Origin: Danio rerio
Lineage: Eukaryota > Chordata > Actinopteri > Cypriniformes > Danionidae
DNA length: 64,000 nucleotides
Assembly (NCBI RefSeq): GCF_049306965.1
Contig: NC_133183.1
Location: 27,854,501-27,918,500, forward strand
Direction: 5' to 3'
Notes under the pieces: generated by a model
What the model saw: only the letters and a program-made list of their open reading frames with translations
Database searches by the model: none
Told to the model about the DNA's origin: nothing
In this document: one piece after another, positions 46,950 through 60,600 of the stretch
Layout of the letters: the number at the start of each line of letters is the position of its first letter
How positions within the stretch are numbered: position 1 is the stretch's first letter
Made by a program: the position numbers and the translations under genes

Positions 46950-47719
46950 TGAAACTGCTTTCTGGCGGTATTTGAAAGGAGGGTTAAAAAAGGCCCTATT
47001 CAGCGGCCGCAGCCCTTTATTAACACGCGCGCTTCTGTAACAGATGAGGGGGGAAAATCCCCCGCGCGCACGGAGGTTGGTCTCGTGCTCAGGTATGATG
47101 TCCTTTCTGTTCTCGCAGCTCGCCTGCCATTGGTCGTGCGGGGCTCTAGAGGAGGGGGCCTGTCCGCTCCCCCACCCCTCCTCGCGGGGCCCCCTCGCCT
47201 CTGTCTGCGCGAGAGTGAATGGAGAAGCGCACAGCTGCACAGCGCTGCACAAACTCCGAGCGGCCCGACCGGCTGACTGACTGCCTGCCGCTGAGCCCCC
47301 GTCTAACCGGCGCTCTGATTGGGTGAGGCGGCATCCACCTGCTGGCTCTCAGTCGGCACAACCCGATCTACCTATTCATGATCATCCGAACTGAGGCGCT
47401 GAAGCAGGAGGCGCGGGCACCGGAGCCGGGATGACGTGTTCCGAGCCATGTTTTGGAATGAGGAGCAAATGCAGAGCCTCTAACTTTTACCCTCCGCCGC
47501 AGACTTCACTGTACTCCTCCGGAGCAGCCGGGCAGACACTTCAGCCGTCCATCATCTCTCTCTCCTGTGAGGCTGCTGCTGCGGAATGGCTTCTCTCGTC
47601 CGGTCACCGATATTATCGATCAAGGGCTTCTGTCTATCTCGTATCTGACTCACTTATCTCTCACAGGGCAAAACTCGAGTAAAATGAGTCAACGTCGAAC
47701 TGTTAGCTCAGAAAAGCAG
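46950..47719 (+). promoter_or_regulatory. GC-rich CpG island with promoter signals, gene unassigned
   Basis: The most CG-dense part of the window (47020-47440: CGCGCGCACGG, GCGCGAGAGTG, GAGCGGCCCGACCGGCTGAC). Two inverted CCAAT boxes, CCATTGGTCG at about 47127 and TGATTGGGTG at about 47317, point to a promoter, more likely directed rightward. The open stretch 47431-47682 and the tail AGCTCAGAAAAGCAG|GTACTA at 47719 could be a leader exon and a weak donor. No protein family is recognised, and the next plus-strand gene is xpc, 4 kb on, which has its own promoter. Confidence 0.45.
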
Positions 47720-49350
47720 GTACTAGTATATATGGCATGCAAATTTAACATTCATTAAAAAAATAATCATTTAAAAAATTAGGGGTTATTATTATGTAAG
47801 TAGGCTAGTGTTGTTCTGCTCTAATTGACCATATTTCAATAGTGATTATAACAAATTCAGTTAATCACTTATGAATATTCATTTGGTATTAGTCATCATC
47901 ACAACAGTGACTAAGAAATTTATGTTATAGGAATTTTTTGTCATTGAACTCATCTTTGTCGTTGAACTTTGTGTTTCAAAAACCAAGAATCCTATTATTT
48001 CCCAACATCAGTGTATTTTGGCTGATTCCTGTTGAAGGCTGCTAGTTTTTATTTGATTTTGTTGTAGTAAATGTAACAGGCTAGTTTATAGCTACTTCAT
48101 ATGCTCTAGTGGATAATAACCATCTTCAGCAGTGTAATATTCTAGTATGATACAATAGCAGCTTATCTGTCCCGGTTATTAATACTCGCACTTTCATTTT
48201 TGCTATATATGTTGCTATTCTATTCATTTAAATTGAATTAATTTAAGTAGTAATTTGTAAATTGGGAGTAAAAAAGCAGTAGTAGCTAGCATATTAATGA
48301 ACGTTATGTAGAGTAAATGTAAATCCCGCTTGCCATAGTAGCCCAGCAGTGTGTAGTGAACGGCAATGTTGCAGGAATGTCACACAGACGTTTCCAGTCG
48401 TTTCATCATCATGCGTTGGTCATTCTAATGTCATGTATGACAGGGGGACGATTTGTGCTGCTAGTTTTTACACACCGAGCTGCGCTCAGTCATCAGCTGA
48501 AGAACACAGCTCGACCTTCATCGCGATTTATAGCTGTGCACATAAAACCTGCCTTGTGTTTTATCCTTTATCCAAGTTTTTTTCGTCTCCTCGGTTTGTG
48601 CTCCTCCTGTTGCGCGTGCACAATTCAGAAGCCTGGAGTCGTCAGTCGTTTGCTCCGTTTTTACTTTCAGAAATTGCAATGACCGGACAACAGGTGCATG
48701 TTCTGGAGATACAGGTTGTAACAAATGTATTTGTTGCTCCCATCAACCATAGCGTAGACTACAATATGGAAAACGTTAATCAGTTTGCCCACTTCCTTTG
48801 GACATTTTAACCCTGGCAGATAAAATCGAGCGCTGATTTTTAAAGTGTAGGGATATGACGTTATTTTTGTCGATGCTGTATCGGAAAGATTGTCCTGTAA
48901 TGGTCACAACGGTAGTGGTGACGAGTATTGCGGTGCTATATACAGTAAGCACGGCAGACATGTAATACCGTACGCGTCCACTGGATGTCGCGCGACACCA
49001 TTTAAACCGCTTTCTATTATATTTTCTTCTGTGTAGATGTTTAAAAGACATCTCTTTCATTGCTCTTTGCCCCGTATGGCTTTTTATTCCTATCTGAGAA
49101 TTGCTCAGGACTCATATAGGGATGGAAGCCATGCAGGGCTGGGGGACTGTGTCATCATGGAGACTTGGTGCCAAACACTGCACTTTATATGCCAATCATG
49201 TGACACACATACACCTGTCCTGGCATCGGTCCGGGCACAGATGCCCATTGAATCTGGCTGGCTGCAGGGAGAATATCTGATTCTGCTCTGCCAATCAATC
49301 CACAGAAGGTTCTCTGAAGTCTCATTCACACACACACATACACAGGCATA

Positions 49351-49394
<44 letters not shown>

Positions 49395-49825
49395 CTAACA
49401 CACAGGCTGGACATCTGCTGCCAAATGACGGTGAGGCAGCTGTTCATTTGCATCAGCACCACCAGGTACATCACACACACTCAGTCTGGAGACAAGTCCA
49501 AATGTTAATGAACTTGACTGAATGAGGTTAATATCCTGTAAGATACAAGCTGCAATTTTGGGCGTTTTTGTATTGCATAGTCATTTAATTTTTTTTTTTA
49601 ATAATAAAAGAATAATAACTTGCTTATGTGTGTACATTTATTGATCTCTAAAATGATTCATCGTGAAAGAATTTTGAATAAGGATATATTTTGCATGAAG
49701 AAACTCTATTTTAAGCTTTATTTTTTTATTTTACATTATTTATTGTTAATATCAATAAGCCAGTTAATAAGCCGAAGCACTGAATTTTTTTTCCTTGGAA
49801 TTAGCAAGATTTTAAAGTTAAGTGG
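47720..49825. other. Unique DNA downstream of the GC-rich island
   Basis: AT-rich to about 48300, then a more complex stretch (48350-49330) with open frames that resemble nothing known, and a CA microsatellite at about 49362-49390. A possible tiny exon (TTTACTTTCAG|AAATTGC to GATACAG|GTTGTA, 48671-48715) is too weak to call. Confidence 0.3.
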
Positions 49826-50273
49826 TTTTAACCCTTTGACTGCCCCTCTACCAAACGGCTGACCATGTTTTTGCTATTTTAAATAATGACATGTTAGTCA
49901 TTTGAAGAATGACTGGTTTGGTTTGCACACACAGCATTGTTGGTTTACAAAATATTCAAACAAATAAAATCCTGTTGGACTACTACACTTGACTTTGGTT
50001 TTATTGTAAAAAAAAAAAAAAGAAAGCATGTTAAATGAAAATCTGAAATATTTTATGGCATACTTAAAAATAAAGATAATTTAGTTTTCAGAAATGTTTT
50101 ATTTTGAACATTTTTTTTTTATAAATTAGTCTTAAACTTCATATTTTTATATTTTTCATGGTTTATGTATTAATTCCGTTATAATTACCATAAACTGACA
50201 TATCAACCATTTGGTAGAGGTTGAAATTTTAGAAATTATGTGTTGAAAAGTAATTGCACTGAGTGTGTTAACT
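49826..50273 (+). mobile_element. Dispersed element, inverted relative of 15783-16208
   Basis: CCTTTGACTGCCCCTCTACC, GGCTGACCATGTTTTTGCTA and GACATATCAACCATTTGGTA then GTGTGTTAACTTC at the end. The AAACGG/CATTTGG parts near both ends are inverted relatives, suggesting TIR structure. Confidence 0.6.
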
Positions 50274-51002
50274 TCATTAACATTAGGAGTTAAGAAATAT
50301 AATCCAAAAACCTTTTTTTTTTTTTTTTTTTTTTTTTGTGGGGTTAAAGGGATAAACTATTTATTTGGGCTGAATTTGAACAAACAATTTAAAATTTAAC
50401 AAGTTGAAAATTTGAAAATTACTAAAATTTTAATTAATTTGTTTGTTTAAAGTCAACCTATATAAATTGTTTGCAACAATTTTGCTGAATTTTTTCCCCC
50501 AGTGTGTTTACTATTATATATTCAGATAATTTTTTCATAAAATGAAAAAGTCACAAAAACTAAATTTTGTTTAAAGAAAACAAAACAAAACTTATTATAA
50601 AGATTATTGAATGCTTAATTTTTTTGTTAATTTTCCCTGTGATTATTTACTGTAATGGGAGTAATTAAATAAAGATACTATTGAATAAGAAAACAAAAAC
50701 TTTATGAACATAATCATAATTTAAAAAACACATTTATCACAAGAATATTTACTTTAAGATGATCTTTTACAATTAAATTTTTAATTTTGGAAAATTTAAA
50801 AGACCCTAAAAACAAAAACAACAAATTATTTTGCATAGTGTAAATGAAACAAAAAGAAATGAAAAGACAACTGAACCTAATTTCTTCTTGAACAGACAAT
50901 TTATTCTAGCACTATAAAATAAAATAACTGTACTAAGAGCCACAATAGCAACTTACTAAAATAAAGATTTTTTATTTTTATTTTATTGCTTATTAAAATA
51001 CA
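50274..51002. other. AT-rich intergenic DNA
   Basis: Contains a T homopolymer of about 26 at 50312-50337 and otherwise very AT-rich sequence. Nothing gene-like. Confidence 0.4.
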
Positions 51003-51013
51003 GTAAATTCATT

Positions 51014-51226
51014 CATTCATTCATTCATTTTTTTTTCGGCTTAGTCCCTTTATTAATCTGGGGTTTCCACAACGGAATGAACCGCCAACTTATCCAGCAT
51101 GTTTTACGCAGCAGATGCCCTTCCAGCTGCAACCCAAATGCCAACTGACCCAATTGAGGCTCGAACCAGCACCCTTCTTTCTTGCTGTGAGGTGATCGTG
51201 CTACTCGCATGCACCGACGCCCTACT
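51014..51226 (-). mobile_element. DANA SINE with internal deletion and 11-bp target duplication
   Basis: CATTCATTCATTTTTTTTTC, GGCTTAGTCCCTTTATTAAT and ACAACGGAATGAACCGCC, then a jump to GACCCAATTGAGGCTCGAAC and the head. GTAAATTCATT at 51003-51013 is repeated at 51227-51237. Confidence 0.92.
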
Positions 51227-51399
51227 GTAAATTCATTATAGTGAAATAAAAGTTTAACGGCACACATATGTAACTGTGAATATTATTTAATATTCTATAA
51301 ATAATAGATCAAGCTGATTAATGATGATAATAAACAATTATCACATTTACCTGGACTTCTGATAAATACATAAAACAATCATGTGAAAGAACGAGTAAT

Positions 51400-51647
51400 G
51401 TCATGAACAACAGCGCCTCCTAGCGTCGAAGTTTCCACATTACGGTTAGCAGCAGAACGGATGTGACGTTTATTCGCATCTCCTGCAGGCAAAGTGCATG
51501 CTTTCTGTGTTATGAAAGGTGGGAAGTGAATGTGTTGGGTAACAGTGTGGTCTTCAGGTTACGTTACACAAGTTCACGTGTAATGTAAAGATTTGTGTCC
51601 TTCTCATCTGCCCGCGACCTCACAACAGCAACATCAGAAGAAGGAGA
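51400..51647 (+). promoter_or_regulatory. xpc: xpc promoter and 5' leader
   Basis: A GC-balanced stretch directly before the xpc start. It contains TGACGT (CRE core) at 51464-51469 next to AACGGATGTGACGTTT (an ETS-like CGGATG), and a CACGTG E-box in TTCACGTGTAATG at about 51570. No TATA box is evident. The transcription start lies somewhere between 51480 and 51640. Confidence 0.55.
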
Positions 51648-54600
51648 ATGGCGAAAAGAAAAGACACTCGGCAGAAATCGGACACAAAGAAACCGAAGCA
51701 GATTGCAAACACCAAATCTGGATCCAAAACACAAAAAGCCAAAGGTATTTAAGTTCTGTGAAATAGACTTTGTCTCTGTGATGTTCTACTAGTCGCTACT
51801 GGTGATGTGATGCAGCTCTGCAGTTGAATGAGTGAAATGTAAATCGTTTGAATGAAGCGGTTGTTACAGACAGACAGATCGACTCTACAGACAGAACTTG
51901 AGGTAAAGTTTGTTTTATATTCGCACATTCGGACTGTTTCCTTAATAATACGTCTTTATTAAAGTATTCTTTGCAAATGGTGAAATCATATTAGCAGCCG
52001 ACACCTGTTAAAAATACAGCATTGTTTACAGTCAATAAACAGTGCCAATGCAGTTTTGAAGTCATATCTACATGTGATTTCAGACTGAATATTCAAAGTA
52101 CCATGGTAAACAATATAGGGAGCATGTCACAAGTTGTTACTGAACGAATGTGCGATTATAAAAGCAACTTTACCTCAGACAGACAGCTGCAGTGTGCAGG
52201 TGTTCACTCAGTCTCGCTTCAGTTCACTTTCAATGAAAACAGACCCTCAGTTAGTTCATTAAACGTGTCAGAGTTAAAGTCAGAATTAAATGTGAACCAG
52301 GTTTTGCAAATAGACTACATATACTGTATATTTGATATCATAGGTTACAAATTTATACTTCTAGTTATTGCTATTTTTTTTGTATTTTTTTTCATACTTA
52401 ATAACATTGTTTGTTAATAGAATAACCCATATTAATCATAGGTCTTTGTCTCGTGGTTGAAAGTGTAAAAATGTTGTATTCTCTATAAAACAAATATGAT
52501 ATTTGCACAAACATACACATACTTTATTAATAAAAGACTGAAATATCAGCCTGTCAGTCAGGTGAATCCAGCATCCTGACTGCTGCTGATAATGGAGGAA
52601 TGATCTGAAGTTGCTCTGTTTTCATATTTGTACTGCTACAAAGATGTACTTGTAACACTTGTACTTTGTACTCATCGTCTTTTTTAGAAAATGGTATGGA
52701 GACCAAAAAGAACCTCAAAAACTCCAAGGTGGCGTCTCGACGGTCCAGAAAGGTGAAAGATGTTCTTGATGAGGTCACCAGCAAATACTTCCAGGACAGC
52801 GAGGTTAAAACTGAAGAGCCAGAGGACCTGAGTGACCACAGTGAGGAGAGGATGATCATTGAGGATACTTCACTATCAAAACAGGTCAAAGAAGAGGAGG
52901 AAGACAGTGAGGATGAGGACGACTGGGAGGAAGTGGAAGGTATGCATTTTTTTATGAGTTTGTTTGCAACCCCAATTTTCTAAAGTAAATGATTTTTAAT
53001 ATGTATTGTTATATAAATTGTAAATACAAGCAAAAGTTGATTTTGTTCATCATAACAAATCACAACAACCTTTCTTTAATTACAATGTTTAATAGTTTGG
53101 GAGTGGAGGTGACTTATTGTTTAAGCTTCGCAAGAAAAATCTCTGCCCAATCTGACATCAGGCAAACCTTTAGATGCTCGACAGCATGTGGTTGTCCATA
53201 TCTCCTCTTTATGATGGGAAAATGCGTGTTCAATATATGAGACAAATCTGCAATGTCAAACACGTTCACTTCGTGCTCATAATGCCACTACTACAACACA
53301 AAGAATGAGATTTCTACTGTAATATCCACAGATTTCCCAAGAAAGGTGTCATCTTGACAGCAGTAGATGGTTTTGTGCTCTGCCATTATATTCCCTCATG
53401 TCAATGATTCTTTAGCGCATATAATAGTAAATCATGCCATTTGCTGTGCTTTACCTCCATATCCTGACAGACATGCTTTCACTTGTGTTGTTCATGAATG
53501 TCCGGTTGGTTTCTTTGGTCTTTTTCAATGCTTTTCTCTTTTACATATGAGCTCAAGTGGCTTTAATTTAAAACCAAAGCATGTATGTAATTCTGTCTGA
53601 GGCTCAAAAAGTTATCTCGTATACAAAATCTCTGGATTCCCTAAATCTTTTCACGTTATTAGGGCTGCTAAATACAGTTGAGGTCAGAATTATTAGCCCC
53701 CCTGTTTGTTTGTTTTTCCCAATTTCTGTTTAACGGAGAGAAGATTTTTTTAACACATTTCTAAAAATAATAGTTTTAATAACTCATTTCTAATAACTGA
53801 TTTATTTTATCTTTGCCATGATGACAGTAAATAATATTTTGCTAGATATTTTTCAGGACACTTCTATTACAGCTTAAATTGACATTTAGAGGCTTAACTA
53901 GGTTAATTAGGTTAACTAGGATGGTTAGGGTAATTAGGCAAGTTATTGTATAACGATGGTTTGTTCTGTAGACTTATCGAAAACAAAAAAAGCTTAAAGG
54001 GGCTAATAATTTTGACCTTTTAAAATTGGTTTAAAAAAATTAAAAACTGCTTTTATTCTAGCCGAACTCAAACAAATAAGACTTTCCCCAGAAGAAAAAA
54101 ATATGATCAGACATACTGTGAAAATGTCCTTGCTCTGTTAAACATCATTTGGGAAATATTTAAAAAAGAAAGAAAATTTCAAAAGGGGGCTAATAATTCT
54201 GACTTTAGCTGTATATCGCTTAAAGCATCCATATAATAGACAATAGTCACATCGCAAGATATCAATGTTGACTCTGAATTATAGTTGATCAGGAGCTACA
54301 GCATTGTATTTAATTACTTTATTTGTACATAATTTATACAATTTATGCAAAAAAATGCTTTTTTTCTTTCTTTCTTTCTTTCTTTCTTATCTTTTTTTCT
54401 AGTCGAAATATCTACATTTCAAACCAAAGACAATTTGTTTTACTCCACTGGCAGATAATTTTACTTGTTTTAAAGAAAATCTCTTATTTTAACTTACTTT
54501 TGAAGTTGAAAATAAAAACAAAATTTTTATTTAATCTAAGAATTTTTAGACATTTGGACTACAACGATTAAAACAAATTTTAAAAAGTTTTTTTTTTTTT

Positions 54601-57600
54601 TTTTGCATTGTAATTTTTCAATTTCTGTACATGATTACTGTTCGACTCCCCAGAAAACCATCAAATAATGGTATTCAAACTATCACATGAAACTATTCAT
54701 AAAGCAATATTGATTGCAGAAACATAAAATATCGCAATATCAGTTTTTTTTACAATATCATGCACTATATTATATATAGAAGTTGGTGGGGAAAAACAGT
54801 TTTGTTTTCAGAAATGTAATTTAAAATGTTTCTTTTTTTGTAGTTGTAGTAACCTTTATTGTCCTTGAGGATTCAAACATTCATCGTGCCCAAAAATTTT
54901 CCATCCTGTCTTTAAGAGATGCATCAACTCAGATTTACACTGTTCGGATGGGTTACCAAACCAATAGCCATGTTTCTATCCACCTATTTTTATGCGCATT
55001 TTGCATATTTGGATAAAAAAACTGGTTGATGGAAACGCCAAGAGGCGCATAAATTTTGAAAATGTACATAAAAAACTGATGCAATAACTGAGTAGGATAA
55101 ACTTTTTATTCGATAAGAAAAGATGCGCTTAAAGTATGATGGAAACACTTTTTATGATACCATACATGACAATGCTTTCAAGAACAGCTTTATAAAAACA
55201 ACATCATGGACAATTCTCTTGTGACATTTGCCACAAAATGATGAGCAATGATCAATAATCCAAGAAGCTCCGCTAATATTCAAATTTGAACCCTCACCTA
55301 TTACCAGTGAACTGTTTCATTTGGAAGTTCCATTACTTTTTCACTTTTACCTTTGTCTTTTTGTGGCACGTGTTTTAGTCATTAAAATAAAAAAAGTTTA
55401 ATGTTTACAAAAGTACACGTGTAGTCAGCTAAATAAAAGTTGAAGAGAATAAACATTTATTCTTAATTTCATGCTTTATTTTGGAGGGAATTGGGTTTGT
55501 AAGTGTTTCCTATATTTCAGTATGAAGCTTTTTTTGAACTGTGTGTTTTCTCAGAGATGGCCGGACCGCTGGGTCCTGTGGACTCATCAGAACTAGCACT
55601 TGAGTCGAAACCTGTGGAGATTGAGATTGAGACTCCAGACATGATCCGCAAAAGGCAGAAAAAGTGAGTGAGGATTTATTAAGGGTTGGATTGCCAAGGG
55701 ATGAAATGCTTTAGCGTGGTAAATGTCTGCAAGTTGCAGTCACATTCATAAAAGGAGCTGTGATGTTTAGACAGTTGAAAAGGACATTTGTAACACCTTG
55801 ACAACTGTTTCCAGAGAGAAGAGGAAAGCAGAGTTTGAAACGTATCTGCGGCGAATGATGAATCGCTTTAACAAGGACCTACTGGTGGATACACATAAGG
55901 TGTGTATCTGGAATTTTTGTTCACTTAACTAAGTATAGACCTTCTGCAATTCAGAAAGTTTTGTGGTTGGAAAGATTTTTAAAAGTGTGTATGTCTACTA
56001 AGTTACTATTTATGTGAAATATTGTTTGGTTTTTAAATACAGTTAAATCAACAGTATTTGTATTTTAATATATAAAAATATTTGATTAGTTTTTTAAATT
56101 TAATTTGTTCTTGTAATGGCAAAGATGTCTTTACTGTGTTTTTATGCGTCCTTCCTAAATAAACCTGCTAGTTTCTAGAAAAATCATACTAACCAATAAC
56201 CGCTTGATTTATATTATATTATTGTAACAAAGTTGATGGCCATCTGGCCACCAGGAAGAAGGAGGCTGAGAACCGATGAACTTTTCAATAATATTAATAA
56301 TGAAAACGGGTGAGTTAAATTGGCCGTAGTGTATGTGTGTGAATGAGAGTGTATGGATGTTTTCCAGTGATGGGTTGCTGCTCGAAGGGCATCCGCTGTG
56401 TAAAACATATGCTGGATAAGTTGGCAGTTCATTCCTCTGTGGCGACCCCAAATTAATAAAGGCACTAAGCTGAAAAGAAAATGAATAAATGAAAAATAAT
56501 GAAAAACAAAACAAACAGACAGCAGCTCCTCATGGTGCGTGAAACAGGTACTTCTCAATAATACTCAAGCACCGGTCTCACTTTGTTCCCGCCCCACTTC
56601 CTACAATTATATTATATTATATTATATTATATTATATTATATTATATTATATTATATTATATTATATTATTGCACTTTATGAGCAAAATAATGAATGAAA
56701 TAATACTGTATTGTTATCAAACAAAAGGGGAGTATTAAATAAAGATACCATTAATTTATAATAAATAAAAAGTACTGATCTTGTAATGTTGACTTTCTAA
56801 AAATTTCTTAAGAATTACTGTCAGACCAAAAATCTCCACCATTGGCTGGTTGCCAGCAGTTTTATGTGCTGGTTTTATAGTGAATTGTATCAAGTGTCAC
56901 ATTAAACTAGTTGTTTTGCATTTTATTTTGAAACTGGCAGAGCATAAATTATACTTATGCTATTGCTGAATGATGTCTTCTATACTATTGTTAGTCAATA
57001 TAAAATGGTGAATGTTCATTAACAGATTTTGACTAATTTGGCTCATTTCCTATGTGCACTTATATGCATCCATGAATATATTACATCTGTTTTCAAATAA
57101 TTATATGTAGTTGTATTTGGTCTTTAGCCATGATATAAGTGTCTAATAAGTATGGGATAATGTTTATCCAGCTGGATGTACATTATGCCCCTTATTACAC
57201 TATTTGCCACAAAATTAAACAATTAGACACATTGATCTGAGCTGCAGTGATTTATTAGCTGTTAATTAAACATAAAGCTTGCAGGAAGAAAATGTCTCAG
57301 ACCACTGAATACCCCAACATTATGAAGCTGCAGGCCCGGAGACCCAATCGCACGCTCAGACCTGCTCGCTCAGACGGCTAGACCTGCACTTCCAGGCCTT
57401 TACAGTGCCACCTGCTGTTTAAAAGATTATCTAACCTAAATTCAGCTGCTTCTAAATTGTAACTTAAACTATTTTTCTACTATAAAATATGCTGTGAGTG
57501 AATACATTATTATATAAAATATTAAACATACTAGATTTTGATTTGATGCATTAATTCTGTTGTATTTTTATTAATTGTATTTGTAAATAGATATTGTTCA

Positions 57601-60600
57601 GTTACTTCAATTTTTTTCAGACGTTGTTTGTTGTTTTTTTAATCATTAAGGATTTATCACTATTTCGTATTGAGTTAAGGCAGGGGTGTCCAATCTCTGT
57701 CCTGGAGGCCGACGTCCTGCAGATTTTAGCTCCAACTTGCCTCAACACACCTGCAAGGATGTTCCTAGAATGCCTAGTTAGCTAGCCCAGGTGTGTCTGA
57801 TTGGGGTTGGAACTAAACTTTGCAGGACACCGGCCCTCCAGGACCGAGTCTTGACATCCCTGAGTTAAGGGAATGAATATTATCTTCATATACAATAAAT
57901 TTCTTCACATACAATAAATTATATTACTACGAGTAATTTTCTCAAAACAAACTTTATTTTTGTGTACTTTTTCATGAGGTCCTACAAATCAAGTTGTAAA
58001 CAATGCCTAGAAAAATGGTGAAAAATAATAATTAGAGTAATTTTTTTACGTAGAAAATAACATCAAATAAAAGAAAAGCTTTACATTCTTGTTTTTGGAT
58101 ATTTTTCATTTCCAGAGAAAAAAAAAACTGTGGAAATATCTGCAGCATTTGGTGCACTGTGTTAGTGCTGCCAGAGACCCCCTTTTTATACTGTAATATC
58201 AGTCTGGGAAAAAATACACACCACAAGCAAACTATTTTTGATTTAACCTAAGAGAGGTCAAATTGTAAATTCTATGCAGGTTAACTGATATTTTGATTTC
58301 CAAAAAATATATTTGTAATCATTACAGAACTTATTAACAATTGATAAACTGTTATTGTGTTACTGTTATTGTCATTATATATTGTACATTTTATTTTAAC
58401 ATTTTTACTGTAAGGTTTTTTTTTTTTGCCAGAAAACATTGCTTAAAAATTGTCCCAGAACAGTACATTAATACATAAAATAAGAGCAAGCTGTATATCA
58501 TAAAACAATGCTATCTTTTGGCACTAATTTTTTACTAATTGTTTGTTAGTGTAATATTTTACACCATATTGATTTATGCCATTAAACCTGGTATTTTTTA
58601 GGAATCACTTTTAATAATCAATAACCTTACTGGCTTTTCTGATGTTGCTACTTGCTACAAAGTGCTGGTTTGAGCATGCATTTGGGTCTTCGTACCTGCC
58701 GGTTTACCCAACCCAATAGCAGGTGACTCTGTCTGAGAAAACAATACATCTGGAAGTGCAGGTCTGTGCACGCAGGTCTGAGCGTGCAGTTGGGTCTCCG
58801 GGCCTGCAGCTTTACCTTACTCCTGAATATAAAATTCTACTTGTATTATCATTATCCAGTCACAAGATGGCGCCAAAAAGTCAAGAGCAACGGAGTGCAA
58901 GATAAGCGTCAAGATGATTCAAGATTATTCTTAATACCTCGATGAACCTTTGGTATTAGTTTGTTCAGTTGTTCTCAGCCAATAACAAACCTTGGAATGT
59001 CGTGGTTGACCGATCAGAATCAAGGACTGTGTAATATTTATTTGCTTGTATTGTTCTGGTGAGCAATTTCTTCGTTCTTTTGTCAAACAGGTTCACCTCC
59101 TGTGCTTAATGGCCAGTGGTTTGTTTAGAAACAGACTCCTCTGTGAGCCTGACCTGTTGGCTGTGGCCTTGTCATTACTACCTTCCCACTTTACCACAGT
59201 ATCCTTAAAACGCATAAACAACGGCTTCCTGGAGGGGCTACTCAAATGGTGAGCTTGAGGGTATTACACTTAGCTGCTTCAAAAATGAAAAATTCTGTCA
59301 TCATTTACATGCCTTTATGATGTTTCAAAGGCACATTGCTTTATTTTTCTTCTGTGAAACATAAAAGAAGACATTTGGCATTGTTGTTTGGTGCTCATCA
59401 TTCATGAAAGTATTTTCTTTTGAGCTCAAATGAGAAACAGTGTACAGGTTTTGAACCAAATGAGGTTTAAAACAATGTGCTACTTCTGGGATGTATGTAA
59501 ATATAGAATTGATAATCTTTGCTTGTTTTGTTTGTATTCAGTCAATTCAAATATATATTTTGTGTGACACCAGGTTTCAGGCGACATTCACATTAAATCC
59601 CGCCTTGCCTGAGGAGAAGGAGGTGGATTTGAGGACTGTGCTGGAAAAGCGAATGGGCTGTTTATCAGCGAGGAACCATGAGGAGATGACCTATGTAAGG
59701 AAGAGCTTATTTTCTTTACCCTCATAGACCAGTGTTTCTCAACCACCTTCCTGGAGGACCACCAGCTCTGCACATTGACTGTGTCTCCTTAACCAAACAC
59801 GCCTGAATCAGATTATCAGCTCTTTTGCAAAGACTGAAAGACCATTGATGATGTGGCAGACAATGGAGACATCCAAAACATGCAGTGCTGGTGGTCCTCC
59901 GGGAACATGATTGAGAAACCCTGTCATAGAAGATATATTATGCAAAAAAACTAAATTACATGGTAATGTGTAAAACATACAAAAGCTATGCTAGATTTAC
60001 CTTTATTGTGTGTTAAATAAAAGTTGCAATAACACTCAAAATTTTGGTGTCAGTAAGGTTTTCATGTGTTTGAAAGAAGATTCTTATGTCAAGCTGGCTA
60101 ATTTCTTTAATCTATGGCCATACTCACACTAGGTACAGTTGCCTCGAACCGGGCCAAAGCACGCTTGTCCCCCCTCCCGTCTCCCCCCGCACTCACACCA
60201 CAATCGGGCCTGGGCACGCTTACGTCATCGATGCTGCGCTGTTCAGTGAGAAGCACTCTCTCACTCAGCAGCACAGTAGAGATATCTCTAGTTATATTGT
60301 TTCAGTCGTTTGATATGCAGTGACATGCAGTCAAATATTTCGCCAAACTTTCCTTAGGGATGCGGTGACACTCAGTCAGATATTTCGCCGAACAGATCCG
60401 CCACTTTTGGCGCTCATAAACAATCATAAAGCCCTCGTGCTGTAGGAATGAGGTGAAGGTATGCTGCTGTCGTGCAGTGAGGGGTCTGTGTATTTAATAA
60501 GCTATGGCAGTTTGCGTTCACTGAACAGTAAGAATGATTAATAAATCCATATGAAACATCTTAAAAGTCACGTCTCGCTTTAAGTTTCGGGCCCAAAAAG

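Noticed and set aside
47431-47682. 83-codon frame in the GC-rich island
   Set aside because: Not called as a gene: the start and content resemble no known protein. It is more likely leader sequence of an unknown transcript.
48349-48810. 153-codon frame downstream of the GC-rich island
   Set aside because: It starts at a GTG rather than an ATG, shows no domain or signal, and overlaps other equally open frames; probably chance.
52022-52417. 131-codon frame in xpc intron 1
   Set aside because: It lies between well-supported xpc exons, matches nothing known and ends in an AT-rich hydrophobic artefact.
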